From Brucella pituitosa (GTDB taxonomy: Bacteria > Pseudomonadota > Alphaproteobacteria > Rhizobiales > Rhizobiaceae): 64,000 nt of DNA. The stretch lies in the NCBI RefSeq assembly GCF_003049685.1, contig NZ_PYSY02000001.1:186001-250000 (forward strand), read 5' to 3'. The translations under genes were made by a program, and so were the position numbers. Position 1 is the stretch's first letter. The number at the start of each line of letters is the position of its first letter. Of the stretch, positions 51,134 to 59,805 are shown in pieces. The notes under the pieces were generated by a model. That model did not search any database and was not told the origin of the DNA. It saw only the letters and a list, made by a program, of their open reading frames with translations.

Positions 51134-51334
51134 ATGCAGCGCTATAGATTTGACGACAAAAGAGTTCTGACCGAGGCAATCGTTGAGCTTCTCAACAGAG
51201 GTGTGGAGCCTGACGAGCTTGACCTCGTGCTAAGTCGGATTGGTCCAGTTGATCTGGACTTGATGCGGCAGTGCCTGATCGAGGTTTGGGAATATAACCA
51301 TCAGGAACCGACGCACGAGCCAATGGCTGCTTGA
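51134..51334 (+). CDS. Small conserved protein, unknown function
   Basis: Sixty-six residues, acidic, with no membrane segment or cysteine cluster apart from a single Cys. The sequence is helix-rich (EAIVELLNRGVEPDELDLVL, DLDLMRQCLIEVWEYNHQ), suggesting a small helical bundle. GCGGAGCAGG lies before ATG 51134. It is 270 bases from the divergent phosphatase gene across AT-rich DNA that probably carries both promoters. I do not recognise the family. Confidence 0.7.
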   Translation: MQRYRFDDKRVLTEAIVELLNRGVEPDELDLVLSRIGPVDLDLMRQCLIEVWEYNHQEPTHEPMAA

Positions 51335-51354
51335 TCGGGTACTGTCTTATTCAA

Positions 51355-51396
51355 GCGTATCCCGACAAGTGTGAAACGGTTTCGGAAAATATGCGC
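51355..51396. repeat. Palindromic repeat, type A
   Basis: GCGTATCCCGACAAGTGTGA and the following ACGGTTTCGGAAAATATGCGC match the type A core with a few changes. It lies after the 66-residue gene. Confidence 0.75.
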
Positions 51397-51439
51397 GTGA
51401 AAACAAAAAATGGGGCACTGATCTCATTCATTGAGAGCG

Positions 51440-51672
51440 AAACCTGCTCCAAGGTACAGTAATCGGTCGAAGGCTGAGCGGCCAGCCCGTTTGTTTTCGG
51501 CTCCGAGTAGAGCTTGGGCAACCGGACGGATTGTCTGAGATTGTCATAATCCTGAAACGGAGGGGTGCTAAATCTCTCCACGTATCGGGAATTCATTCGG
51601 TAATGTGACCACGGATGTACTGGCGCACCCAGAATGGAAGCGGAAGGTCGGGTTCAGCCCGGCCTTTTTCGT
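51440..51672 (+). ncRNA. Candidate untranslated RNA ending in a strong terminator
   Basis: The stretch has no convincing gene on either strand yet ends in a good plus-strand terminator at 51645-51669 (GGTCGGG / CCCGGCC then TTTTTC and GTTTTT). Either this is the long 3' tail of the 66-residue gene transcript or a separate small RNA. The 5' end is a guess. Confidence 0.3.
51645..51669 (+). terminator. Rho-independent terminator
   Basis: Seven-base stem GGTCGGG (51646-51652) / CCCGGCC with loop TTCAG, then TTTTTC. It has no adjacent gene stop: the nearest on this strand is 310 bases upstream. Confidence 0.8.
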
Positions 51673-51854
51673 TTTTGAAGGTCCTTGATGGGGCCGTGAG
51701 CCAATTGGCCGTTTCAGAAAAAGTGATGCGATTTTCACGCGAAACTGCCTTCGCGTCCATGGTCTTTGATTTCGTGCATATCTTTCTGAAATCGTTTCGC
51801 AGTTTCCATGATGCATCATAATGTGGCGCGACATTTCATAGGGAGGTAATGAAA

Positions 51855-52163
51855 ATGATACGACACATCGTTCTTATTCGGTTCAGATCTGATATCGGGT
51901 CCGATGATATCGCGGACGTGCTTAATCAGGTTGTTGCACTGCGGGAGAGGATTGATGGCATTGTTGCCGTCAGCGCAGGTGACAATATCAGCCCGGAAGC
52001 ACTGGAGAAGGGATTCCGGCACGGGTTTGTTGTCGATTTTGCCGATGCTGCGGCGCGCGACGCTTATCTTCCTCACCCTGATCACGTGGTTGTCGGAACA
52101 AGGCTTGTTGAACTTGCTGAGAATGGCATCGAAGGCATTCTTGTGTTCGACTATAATTTTTAA
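51855..52163 (+). CDS. Dabb family protein (stress-responsive alpha/beta barrel)
   Basis: Ferredoxin-like dimer of 102 residues, beginning MIRHIVLIRFRSDI with HGFVVDFADAAARDAYLPHPDH, the hallmark of the Dabb domain. GGGAGG at 51841-51846 favours ATG 51855 over 51849. Function unknown; relatives include stress proteins and cyclases. Its TAA overlaps the stop codon of the convergent molybdopterin-binding gene. Confidence 0.9.
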   Translation: MIRHIVLIRFRSDIGSDDIADVLNQVVALRERIDGIVAVSAGDNISPEALEKGFRHGFVVDFADAAARDAYLPHPDHVVVGTRLVELAENGIEGILVFDYNF

Positions 52164-53125
52164 AGCAGAAGCCCTCCAACGCCCATTTTCCCAAGATCAT
52201 TTGCCGTGAGATTCAGACCGGCCATCAGGCGATTCAGAATCCAGTCGAGGCTGTTCTCACGAGCACTGCGCGCTGATCCGGGAGCGACAACAATATATTT
52301 TGTGCAGCACTTTGCCAGAACAAGAAGATTGCCCGGGTCAACCGGCATGCCGATGCGTAAAATCTCCCCGCCAGACGCCACGATGGAGCGCGGAACAATA
52401 TCGGCTTCGTCCGCGATTGAAGAGGCGCTGACAATCAGGACCACATCACAGGACTGTACAAGTTCATCGATTGCTTTTGCTATTGCGTCTTGTTCATGAG
52501 CAACGCGACGTTCCTCTATGACTGAGCCTTGATTGCGCTCCACGCGCTTGGTGATCAGGTTGGTGGTTTTGTCGAGCACACTGTCGCGTATGGTGGGTAA
52601 TTGGGATTGTATGATCCCAATCTTCGTCGCCTTGAATGATCTGACGTCAAGGGCGTCCTGTCCGTCTTGTAAGGTGTGGAGGCTCTCAATTAATGTTGCA
52701 GGGACGGCAAAGGGAACGATTTTAACCGTCGCCACCATCTGCCCGGCTTTAACACGGCAGTCATTGCGCAAGGTCGCGACCGAGATGCGTGAATCGAGCA
52801 GGTTGATCCTGTCTATGGCTGTTGCATCTGCATGGAACAGGCCGTCATGACGGGCGAAGAGATTTATACGACCGGTAACCGGTTTGCCCGGCTCTATATT
52901 GTCTGCAATCAGCAGCGTTCCGATAGCAAGAGCCGCTTCATCTTCGCCAATGTCATCGTTCTCAAGGCGAGCGGCGAAAACATGCGTGATGCCTTGCTGT
53001 CCCAATATCTCAATATGATCGCGTGTGAGCAGAGTGCCTTTCCGGAAGCTGTGGGCGCCTGCGGTAATTGCATAAGCAAGCATTGTCCCTTCAGTTTCTT
53101 CAATCGGCCAGTTACCAAAAATCAT
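52160..53125 (-). CDS. Molybdopterin-binding domain protein
   Basis: The 321-residue protein starts MIFGNWPIEETEGTMLAYAI, the N-terminus of a group often fused to a MobA-like nucleotidyltransferase. A MoCF/MogA-type domain lies at about 170-315 with SASSIADEADIVPRSIVASGG and GMPVDPGNLLVLA. The C-terminal transferase half of the fused form is absent; the frame stops at 52160 and no second gene follows. It may bind molybdopterin alone in cofactor assembly. Not linked to moeB at 8674. Family assignment is good, exact step unknown. Confidence 0.82.
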   Translation of the reverse strand: MIFGNWPIEETEGTMLAYAITAGAHSFRKGTLLTRDHIEILGQQGITHVFAARLENDDIGEDEAALAIGTLLIADNIEPGKPVTGRINLFARHDGLFHADATAIDRINLLDSRISVATLRNDCRVKAGQMVATVKIVPFAVPATLIESLHTLQDGQDALDVRSFKATKIGIIQSQLPTIRDSVLDKTTNLITKRVERNQGSVIEERRVAHEQDAIAKAIDELVQSCDVVLIVSASSIADEADIVPRSIVASGGEILRIGMPVDPGNLLVLAKCCTKYIVVAPGSARSARENSLDWILNRLMAGLNLTANDLGKMGVGGLLL

Positions 53126-53194
53126 AAGCGTTCCGTGAGATCGTATTCCTGCAAATGTAACCTATAGCATCAAAACGCGAACTGGAATCGATCT

Positions 53195-53292
53195 GAGCGC
53201 ATCCCGAAAAGTGTGAAACGGTTTTCGGAAAAGACACGCGTTTAAATAAAACATTAGAGCGCCGATCTGATTCAATCAGATTGAGATGCGCT
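53195..53292. repeat. Palindromic repeat, type A plus adjoining hairpin
   Basis: GCGCATCCCGAAAAGTGTGA core (53197 on), followed by AGAGCGCC ATCTGATTCAATCAGAT GAGATGCGCTC as a second palindrome ending near 53292. Lies between the molybdopterin-binding gene and the cyo operon. Confidence 0.8.
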
Positions 53293-53295
53293 CCA

Positions 53296-53747
53296 GAGTC
53301 CAATGCGAAGCGAAATGCATAGAGTTATTTGCATCACTATGTTATAGGCAATGTTGAAGCTGTTGCATGTTGATCTTGTTAATCTGCGTAAATTTGAATA
53401 ACTTCTATTAGTATTATTTAATCTTCATGAATTCTATAGATATGATTTTCGAGTAGGGTTTAATCACTTTCAGTTTAACATTGAATATCGTCTTGAAATT
53501 TCAGAGATGAACTTGTAGGGAGCCACCGACGGGAATTGGTTTTATCCAATTTGATTCCGGGTGGGGCGATTATGACTCACATTGCGTATGCAGCCGCGAC
53601 ATTTCGATCCAATACATTTTTGGTCTGACGCGTGACAAACGGAATTATTCGTTATAACGGTACTTTTGAAATTTTCAGAACTTACCGAAATCTAGGAAAT
53701 GACGAATGCACCAGAGCAAAAGCTCTGCGCGCAGGATGGAAAGACAA
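53296..53747 (+). promoter_or_regulatory. Upstream region of the cyo operon
   Basis: About 450 bases without a gene, AT-rich at 53330-53480. An imperfect palindrome at 53523-53564 (CCACC, GGGAATTGG / CCAATT, ATTCC, GGTGG) could form a leader hairpin. A promoter-like TGACA ... TATAAC pair lies at 53634-53658. No clear FNR box was found. Confidence 0.4.
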
Positions 53748-54749
53748 ATGAAACACGGCACCCCCCGGACGATCGTTTCGTTCGCCGTCTTGGCCCTCAC
53801 GGCGTTTCTCGCCGGCTGCGAGAACCAGGTCCTGCTCTCTCCGAAGGGAGAGGTCGGTGTGGCAGAACGCGATCTCATGTTTTTCGCGACTGGATTGATG
53901 CTCCTCGTCGTGCTGCCGGTCATCTTTATGACCCTGTACTTCGCCTGGAAGTATCGCTCCACCAACGACAAGGCAGAGTACAAGCCTGACTGGCATCACT
54001 CTACCAAGATTGAAGCTGCGGTCTGGCTCATTCCGTGCGCCATCATTGTGGTTCTCGGCACAGTGACATGGATCAGCACGCATAAGCTCGATCCTTATCG
54101 TCCGCTGGAATCCGATGTGAAGCCGATCAATGTCGAAGTTGTTGCGCTCGATTGGAAGTGGCTGTTCATCTACCCGGATCTGGGTGTTGCATCGGTCAAT
54201 GAAATGGCAATGCCGGTCGGTACGCCAGTCAATTTCAAGCTGACCTCCAGCAACATCATGAACTCCTTCTTCATTCCGCAACTCGGTAGCCAGGTCTATT
54301 CCATGCCAAGCATGCAGACCAAGCTGCACCTGATTGCTGATCATGAAGGTGTGTTTGACGGTATTTCCGCTAATTATAGCGGTCAGGGCTTTGCCCAGAT
54401 GCGCTTCAAAGCGCACTCGCTGGATCAGGCGGGCTTTGACAAGTGGATTGCTGATGCCAAGGCTTCGGGTCAGGAACTGTCGCGTGAGCGTTATGCTTCG
54501 CTGGTTCAGCCGAGTGAAAAGGCTCCGGTTCAGTACTTTGCCTATAATGACAAGGCGCTGTTTCATAACATCGTGAACCGTTGCTGGGACGGCAAGTCCG
54601 TCTGCCTCGATGATCAGATGCATCAGGCCCAGATGGCTCAGGCAGCGCGCGCAAATCTGCGCAAGTCATCGCCTGTCGATTTCAGCCTGTGGGCAAATGA
54701 CATCATTTGCGCCATCCAGCCGCAGCGTCTTTCGCAGCTTGAAAACTGA
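53748..54749 (+). CDS. cyoA: Cytochrome o ubiquinol oxidase subunit II
   Basis: Lipoprotein subunit that docks quinol oxidase. The 333-residue reading from ATG 53748 begins with a lipoprotein signal (AVLALTAFLAGC, Cys24) and has two transmembrane helices, then a cupredoxin domain lacking the Cu-A cysteines, as expected for a quinol rather than cytochrome c oxidase. ATGs at 53706 and 53736 are alternative starts. The C-terminal extension (about 270-333) contains two cysteines. First gene of cyoABCD. Confidence 0.94.
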   Translation: MKHGTPRTIVSFAVLALTAFLAGCENQVLLSPKGEVGVAERDLMFFATGLMLLVVLPVIFMTLYFAWKYRSTNDKAEYKPDWHHSTKIEAAVWLIPCAIIVVLGTVTWISTHKLDPYRPLESDVKPINVEVVALDWKWLFIYPDLGVASVNEMAMPVGTPVNFKLTSSNIMNSFFIPQLGSQVYSMPSMQTKLHLIADHEGVFDGISANYSGQGFAQMRFKAHSLDQAGFDKWIADAKASGQELSRERYASLVQPSEKAPVQYFAYNDKALFHNIVNRCWDGKSVCLDDQMHQAQMAQAARANLRKSSPVDFSLWANDIICAIQPQRLSQLEN

Positions 54750-54827
54750 TTTGCCGATGCAGCTTAGTCCCGATGTTCTATCCGGGGCTAAGCTGCTGAT
54801 CGCACTCCAATCGAAGTAAGAATAGAA

Positions 54828-56807
54828 ATGTTCGGAAAACTTACGCTCGAAGCGATCCCCTATCACGAGCCTATCATCATGGTCACATTGACCGCGATAG
54901 CTGGTGGGGCGCTCGCTATTCTCGCAGCCATTACCTACTATAAAAAATGGGGCGTTCTTTGGAACGACTGGCTGACCTCTGTCGATCATAAGCGCATCGG
55001 CATTATGTACATCATCCTGGCTTTCGTGATGCTGTTTCGCGGCTTCTCGGACGCTGTCATGATGCGCGCCCAGCAGGCTTTGGCCTCGGGCGCCAATGAA
55101 GGCTTTCTGCCACCGCACCATTACGATCAGATCTTCACCGCTCACGGCGTGATCATGATCTTCTTTGTGGCAATGCCGTTCATCGTTGGTCTGATGAACT
55201 TCGCCGTGCCGCTTCAGATTGGTGCACGCGACGTTGCATTCCCGTACCTCAACTCGCTGAGCTTCTGGCTGACGGTTGCCGGTGCGATCCTGATCAATCT
55301 TTCGCTCGGTATCGGTGAGTTCGCCAAGACCGGCTGGTTGGCTTACCCGCCGCTTTCCGGCAAGGAGTTCAGTCCGGATGTCGGGGTGGATTATTATATC
55401 TGGGCCCTCCAGATTTCCGGTATGGGTACGCTGCTTTCGGGCGTGAACCTGATCACCACCATCATCAAGATGCGTGCGCCTGGCATGGGCATGATGCAGG
55501 TTCCGGTCTTCACCTGGACCGCACTCTGCTCGAACGTCCTGATCGTGGCTGCGTTCCCGATCCTGACCGTGACGCTCGCTCTGCTGTCTCTTGATCGTTA
55601 TCTGGATTTCCACTTCTTCACCAATGATGGTGGCGGCAATCCGATGATGTACGTCAACCTCATCTGGATCTGGGGACACCCGGAAGTCTATATTCTGGTT
55701 CTGCCTTGCTTCGGTGTTTTCTCCGAAATCATTGCGACCTTTTCGGGCAAGCGTCTGTTTGGCTATGCGTCGATGGTGTATGCGACCGTTGCCATTACCA
55801 TTCTGTCGTTCCTTGTCTGGGTGCACCACTTCTTCACCATGGGTGGCGGTGCAAGCGTAAACGCCTTCTTCGGCGTTGCGACCATGATCATCTCGATCCC
55901 GACGGGTGCAAAAGTCTTCAACTGGCTCTTCACCATGTATAAGGGGCGCGTCCGCATGGAAACGCCGGTCATGTGGACCATCGGCTTCATGTGTACCTTC
56001 GTTGTTGGTGGTATGACGGGCGTTCTGCTTGCTGTTCCGCCTGCAGATTTCGTGCTGCACAATTCCGTATTCCTGATCGCCCACTTCCATAATGTGATCA
56101 TCTCGGGCGTTCTGTTCGGCTGCTTTGCCGGTCTCATCTACTGGTGGCCAAAGGCTTTTGGCTTCAAGCTGCATGAAGGTCTTGGCAAGAAGGCGTTCTG
56201 GTGCTGGCTCGTTGGCTTCATCATGGCCTTCATGCCGCTCTACGTGCTCGGCCTGATGGGGATGACCCGCCGTCTGAACCACACCGAAAATCCAGCATGG
56301 CATATCTACCTGATCATTGCTGCTGTTGGCGTTGCAATCATCCTGCTTGGTATCGTCTTCCAGGTTCTCCAGATCATGATCTCTATTCGCGATCGTGAAA
56401 AACTGCGTGTCGTTGATGGCGACTCCTGGGGTACTGGACGCACGCTCGAGTGGTCAATTTCGTCGCCTCCGCCATTCTACAACTTCGCTGAAGTTCCGCA
56501 TGTGCGTGACCACGACAGCTGGTGGGATATGAAGCAGAACGGTTATGTTCGTCGTACCGAAAAGTTCGCGCGCATTCATATGCCGAAGAACACCGGAACG
56601 GGCTTCATCATTGGCATCCTGTGCATTCCATTCGGTTTTGCAATGGTGTGGCATATCTGGTGGCTGGCAATTGCATCGTTTATCGCGGTCTTCGCCGTTG
56701 CTATCGCCCACTCCTTCAACAATGACAGAGACTTCTATGTCTCGGCCGATGAAGTACAGCGCGTCGAAGACGCACATACCCGGCAACTGAATGCTCAGGA
56801 GGCCTGA
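54828..56807 (+). CDS. cyoB: Cytochrome o ubiquinol oxidase subunit I
   Basis: Catalytic heme-copper subunit pumping protons and reducing oxygen to water. The 659-residue protein has about 14-15 helices and the low-spin heme site near [13 protein letters not shown], the Cu-B histidine with its cross-linked tyrosine motif [19 protein letters not shown], and [14 protein letters not shown] at the start of helix I. Two ligand histidines occur in [15 protein letters not shown]. Ends three bases before cyoC. cyoE (heme O synthase), usual at the end of the operon, is absent here. Confidence 0.97.
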   Translation: MFGKLTLEAIPYHEPIIMVTLTAIAGGALAILAAITYYKKWGVLWNDWLTSVDHKRIGIMYIILAFVMLFRGFSDAVMMRAQQALASGANEGFLPPHHYDQIFTAHGVIMIFFVAMPFIVGLMNFAVPLQIGARDVAFPYLNSLSFWLTVAGAILINLSLGIGEFAKTGWLAYPPLSGKEFSPDVGVDYYIWALQISGMGTLLSGVNLITTIIKMRAPGMGMMQVPVFTWTALCSNVLIVAAFPILTVTLALLSLDRYLDFHFFTNDGGGNPMMYVNLIWIWGHPEVYILVLPCFGVFSEIIATFSGKRLFGYASMVYATVAITILSFLVWVHHFFTMGGGASVNAFFGVATMIISIPTGAKVFNWLFTMYKGRVRMETPVMWTIGFMCTFVVGGMTGVLLAVPPADFVLHNSVFLIAHFHNVIISGVLFGCFAGLIYWWPKAFGFKLHEGLGKKAFWCWLVGFIMAFMPLYVLGLMGMTRRLNHTENPAWHIYLIIAAVGVAIILLGIVFQVLQIMISIRDREKLRVVDGDSWGTGRTLEWSISSPPPFYNFAEVPHVRDHDSWWDMKQNGYVRRTEKFARIHMPKNTGTGFIIGILCIPFGFAMVWHIWWLAIASFIAVFAVAIAHSFNNDRDFYVSADEVQRVEDAHTRQLNAQEA

Positions 56808-56810
56808 TCC

Positions 56811-57440
56811 ATGAGCGCGACTGTTATGACTACCGGCCCTTTCAAGGGCGGAAACGAGCATCCCGCTCACGAAGATCATCATGATGCAGGGTCGACCACG
56901 CTGGTCGGCTTCTGGATCTACCTGATGAGCGACTGCGTTCTCTTCTCGGGATTGTTTGCAACCTATGCCGTTCTGGCGCATCAGTTCGCGGGCGGTCCAA
57001 CCGGCCGTGAACTCTTCGACCTGCAGTTCGTGCTGACCGAAACCATGATCCTGCTGGCCTCCTCGCTGACCTATGGTCTGGCGACGCTTTCAATGTTCAG
57101 GAATAACCGTGCAGGCGTTCTGTTCTGGTTGGGTGTTACCTTCCTGCTCGGCGCAGCGTTTCTGGTCATGGAAATCTATGAATTCCATCACCTGATCGTT
57201 GAAGGTGCGGGTCCGGATCGTTCGGCATTCCTTTCGGCGTTCTTTGCGCTGGTCGGAACGCACGGTCTCCACATTACTTCGGGTCTCGTCTGGATTCTGG
57301 TGCTTTCTGCCCAGCTTCTGCGCGACGGTCTGACTGAAAAGAACCGGACGCGCGTGATGTGCTTGAGCCTCTTCTGGCACTTCCTGGACATCATCTGGAT
57401 TGGCGTCTTTACCCTTGTCTATTTGCTGGGTGTACTGTGA
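56811..57440 (+). CDS. cyoC: Cytochrome o ubiquinol oxidase subunit III
   Basis: Five-helix membrane subunit. The 209-residue protein has [20 protein letters not shown] in the first helix, then [13 protein letters not shown] and [25 protein letters not shown] lies just before the ATG at 56811 within the end of cyoB. Its stop overlaps the cyoD start by one base. Confidence 0.96.
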   Translation: MSATVMTTGPFKGGNEHPAHEDHHDAGSTTLVGFWIYLMSDCVLFSGLFATYAVLAHQFAGGPTGRELFDLQFVLTETMILLASSLTYGLATLSMFRNNRAGVLFWLGVTFLLGAAFLVMEIYEFHHLIVEGAGPDRSAFLSAFFALVGTHGLHITSGLVWILVLSAQLLRDGLTEKNRTRVMCLSLFWHFLDIIWIGVFTLVYLLGVL

Positions 57441-57805
57441 TGAGCTCTGGACACGAAACACACGATCAAGCCGCACATGGCAGCCTGAAGTCCTACCTGA
57501 TTGGTCTGACTCTGGCGATCATTCTCACCATCGTTCCGTTCATGCTGGCGATGAACGGTTACTTTACGCCAGCAACGACTGCAGCAATCGTTATCGGTAT
57601 GGCTGCTGTTCAGATCGTGGTGCATCTGGTTTACTTCCTGCATCTTGATCCGAAGTCGGAAAATGGCTGGAACATCTTGGCACTCATCTTCACGGTCATC
57701 ATTCTTGCGATCGTGCTTGCTGGCTCCATCTGGGTCATGCATCACCTCGATACCAATATGATGCCGATGTATATGTCGCCTGAAGATGCGCGTAATCTGC
57801 CATAA
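57440..57805 (+). CDS. cyoD: Cytochrome o ubiquinol oxidase subunit IV
   Basis: Small three-helix subunit of 121 residues starting [20 protein letters not shown], with MAAVQIVVHLVYFLHL in the second helix. A longer frame from 57359 is an artefact of the cyoC overlap. The transcript ends in a terminator 10 bases later. The next gene is an SH3-domain protein far downstream; no cyoE. Confidence 0.94.
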   Translation: MSSGHETHDQAAHGSLKSYLIGLTLAIILTIVPFMLAMNGYFTPATTAAIVIGMAAVQIVVHLVYFLHLDPKSENGWNILALIFTVIILAIVLAGSIWVMHHLDTNMMPMYMSPEDARNLP

Positions 57806-57814
57806 GTGAATTTC

Positions 57815-57840
57815 AAGAGGCCGACTTTGGTCGGCCTTTT
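57815..57840 (+). terminator. Terminator of cyoABCD
   Basis: AGAGGCCGAC / GTCGGCCTTTT hairpin 10 bases past the cyoD stop. A second GC hairpin (GCGCCCCGG / CCGGGGCGC, 57913-57936) lies downstream. Confidence 0.85.
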
Positions 57841-57948
57841 GATGTCAGATACCAGGCCTGACGGCCCGGTTCCGCGGCTTTTTTCCTCCCTCTCCCCCTT
57901 AAAAGCCGCGTGGCGCCCCGGTTCCCTCCGGGGCGCTTTCATTTTGAA

Positions 57949-58041
57949 GCGCATCCCAAAAAGTGTGAAACGGTTTTTGGATAAGATGCGCGTTAGCGAA
58001 CAATTTCAGCGCATCCCAAAAAGTGTGAAACGGTTTTTGGG
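57949..58041. repeat. Two tandem type A repeats
   Basis: GCGCATCCCAAAAAGTGTGA is present at 57949 and again at 58009, exactly 60 bases apart, each followed by AACGGTTTTTGG. The first copy is full length with GATGCGC at its end, the second diverges after GGTTTTTGGG. Confidence 0.85.
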
Positions 58042-58134
58042 TAGGAGAGACGTCTGAACCACCTCGCTCCTGCATTGCATACAATTTCAATGCTCAGGTT
58101 TCGCCAGATCTTCCAGCATCGATAAGATGCTCTG

Positions 58135-58230
58135 TTCCAGAGCGGCTCAGTTAAATCAGGATCACTGGAACCGCTCTAAGTATTTGTTTCGTCACATTAT
58201 CCCACGCAAAACCGCTTCGCACTTTTGCTG
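58135..58230. repeat. Palindromic repeat, type B (inverted)
   Basis: AGAGCGG (58139-58145) pairs with CCGCTCT (58171-58177); then AAACCGCTTCGCACTTTTGC matches the type B copy at 18427-18526 in reverse. The following 58231-58652 is AT-rich towards the SH3-domain gene and holds no clear gene, only a probable promoter. Confidence 0.75.
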
Positions 58231-58652
58231 TAAAAGCTCCAGACAGGGCGTTTCGTATCGATGCGACGCATGTTGGAGCTGCATCGCAGGTTACCGAACT
58301 GACGAAAGAACTGCGTCAGCAAAGCGCGGACGCATAGAGCTTGAATATTCAGGATTTTCTATCGGCAGACGACGGCTGGCTTTTGCGAGCACACAAAACT
58401 CTGTCCAAAATACCTGAAGAGCGACGCAATCCAAGACGGAGGTTCAAAAAGTAAATAATTGTAAAATTTTAATCAAATGTTTGTAATTTTGACGTGAATG
58501 ACGTGGCTTATTAAGTATAGATTAATGTAATATAAGTCATGAATTTACCATTATTGGTTGCGTTATTTGCATATTTGGAATTATTGTTGTAGTATCGGCC
58601 GTGATTGATAATTAATGTTTCTATATTTGCTCTGTGTTTTGGAGAATTTGCG

Positions 58653-59387
58653 ATGTTTTTATTTAAGAATGTGCTTGTAAAAAGACGTGTCGTTGGTATG
58701 GCAATTGTAGCTGCTACGCTTTTCACTCCTGCAATTGCTTCCGCTGCTACCGCATATGTATCCGCTTCGGTCAATGTTCGCTCCGGGCCCGGTGCAAATT
58801 ACGGACGGCTTGCAACTCTTCCAGCAGGTATAACGGTCAATGCCGGTTCCTGCCGCAATGGCTGGTGCCAGATTTATAACGGCAACAGCGTTGGTTTCGT
58901 CTCTGCACGTTATGTCCGCTTTGGTTCGTATAATGGTGCTTATGCTGCGCCCTCCAACACCACCGTTATCGTCAGCAATGACGGTTATGACAATGGTTGG
59001 GCTCCCGGCTTTGGACTTGGTCTCGGTTTAGGCTGGGCATCGGGCGGTGGCTATTGGGGGCCAGGCTGGGGCGGTCCAGGTTGGCGTGGTGGCCCGAATT
59101 ATGTCAACGGCTGTATCGGCCGCAACTGTCAGTCTAATCGTGGCGGTGGGCGCAATGGCTGGAACCCACGTTGGGGGCATGGTCCGCAATGGGGTGACAG
59201 AGGATGGCCGAACGGAGGACGTGGAAACTGGGCACCTGGCCGGGGCGTGGGACCACGTTTCACATCTGGTCCGGACCACTTCGGCGGATTTAACCGCCCG
59301 GCATTTGGTGGCCGCGGCTTCGGTGGCGGTTTTGGCGGCGGGGGCATGCATTTTGGAAACATGCGGCCGATGCACGCCGGACGTTAG
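58653..59387 (+). CDS. Secreted SH3-domain protein with Gly/Trp-rich tail
   Basis: The 244-residue protein has a signal peptide ending near FTPAIASA, a bacterial SH3 domain (about 34-92: YVSASVNVRSGPGANYGRLA, CRNGWCQIYNGNSVGFVSARYV), then a long Gly/Trp/Arg/Asn/Pro-rich tail (GWASGGGYWGPGWGGPGW) to the C-terminus. SH3b domains bind peptidoglycan; the tail is low complexity and probably flexible. Start at ATG 58653 with TTTTGGAG before it. Function in cell envelope is inferred. Confidence 0.88.
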   Translation: MFLFKNVLVKRRVVGMAIVAATLFTPAIASAATAYVSASVNVRSGPGANYGRLATLPAGITVNAGSCRNGWCQIYNGNSVGFVSARYVRFGSYNGAYAAPSNTTVIVSNDGYDNGWAPGFGLGLGLGWASGGGYWGPGWGGPGWRGGPNYVNGCIGRNCQSNRGGGRNGWNPRWGHGPQWGDRGWPNGGRGNWAPGRGVGPRFTSGPDHFGGFNRPAFGGRGFGGGFGGGGMHFGNMRPMHAGR

Positions 59388-59410
59388 GAATATCACCTAA
59401 ATTACTAGAT

Positions 59411-59482
59411 ATCAGGTCGTTATCCTCCCCTCCTGATGACCTGATCCGCGGCTCGCTGGATTCCCCTCCCTCCAGCGGGCCG
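59411..59482 (+). terminator. Twin hairpins after the SH3-domain gene
   Basis: ATCAGGTC / GACCTGAT (59411-59418, 59438-59445) then CGGCTCGCTGGA / TCCAGCGGGCCG (59449-59460, 59471-59482). TAATCATTTTG follows. The rest of this 418-base gap is a probable promoter region for tamA; a short repeated AATATTAAC occurs at 59511 and 59527. Confidence 0.6.
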
Positions 59483-59805
59483 TAATCATTTTGCTATCTG
59501 AATGTTCCCAATATTAACTGTCTCAATATTAACGCTCCCCATTAACTGTCCATTGACTCAATCTATTCAAAATAGGGAATAGTTGACCTTTGGGCTTTGG
59601 AAGTGTTTTGAGATTCTGACCGGACCGATGTGTATTTTCGGTTTTTCTTGGATAAAATCTCTTCCGGGCCTGAAATGTCATAGCGCATTTGGGTTGAAGC
59701 TTGGCCTTCCCACTACTCTATGTTAATCCCTGAATCGTCCTGGGATTGGGGGAGGACGAAGCGCTACCCAAGCGGTCGTGAAATAGAAACCGGACAGTAA
59801 CGTGT

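Noticed and set aside
53296..53747. FNR/ANR box before cyoA
   Set aside because: TTGATCTTGTTAAT near 53368 is only a half match to the palindrome.
54666..56303. 545-codon open frame opposite cyoB
   Set aside because: Very His/Asp/Glu-rich translation, typical of the reverse of a membrane-protein gene; no motif.
58605..58652. Longer N-terminus for the SH3-domain protein
   Set aside because: The start would precede the TTTTGGAG ribosome site and break the signal peptide; ATG 58653 is better.
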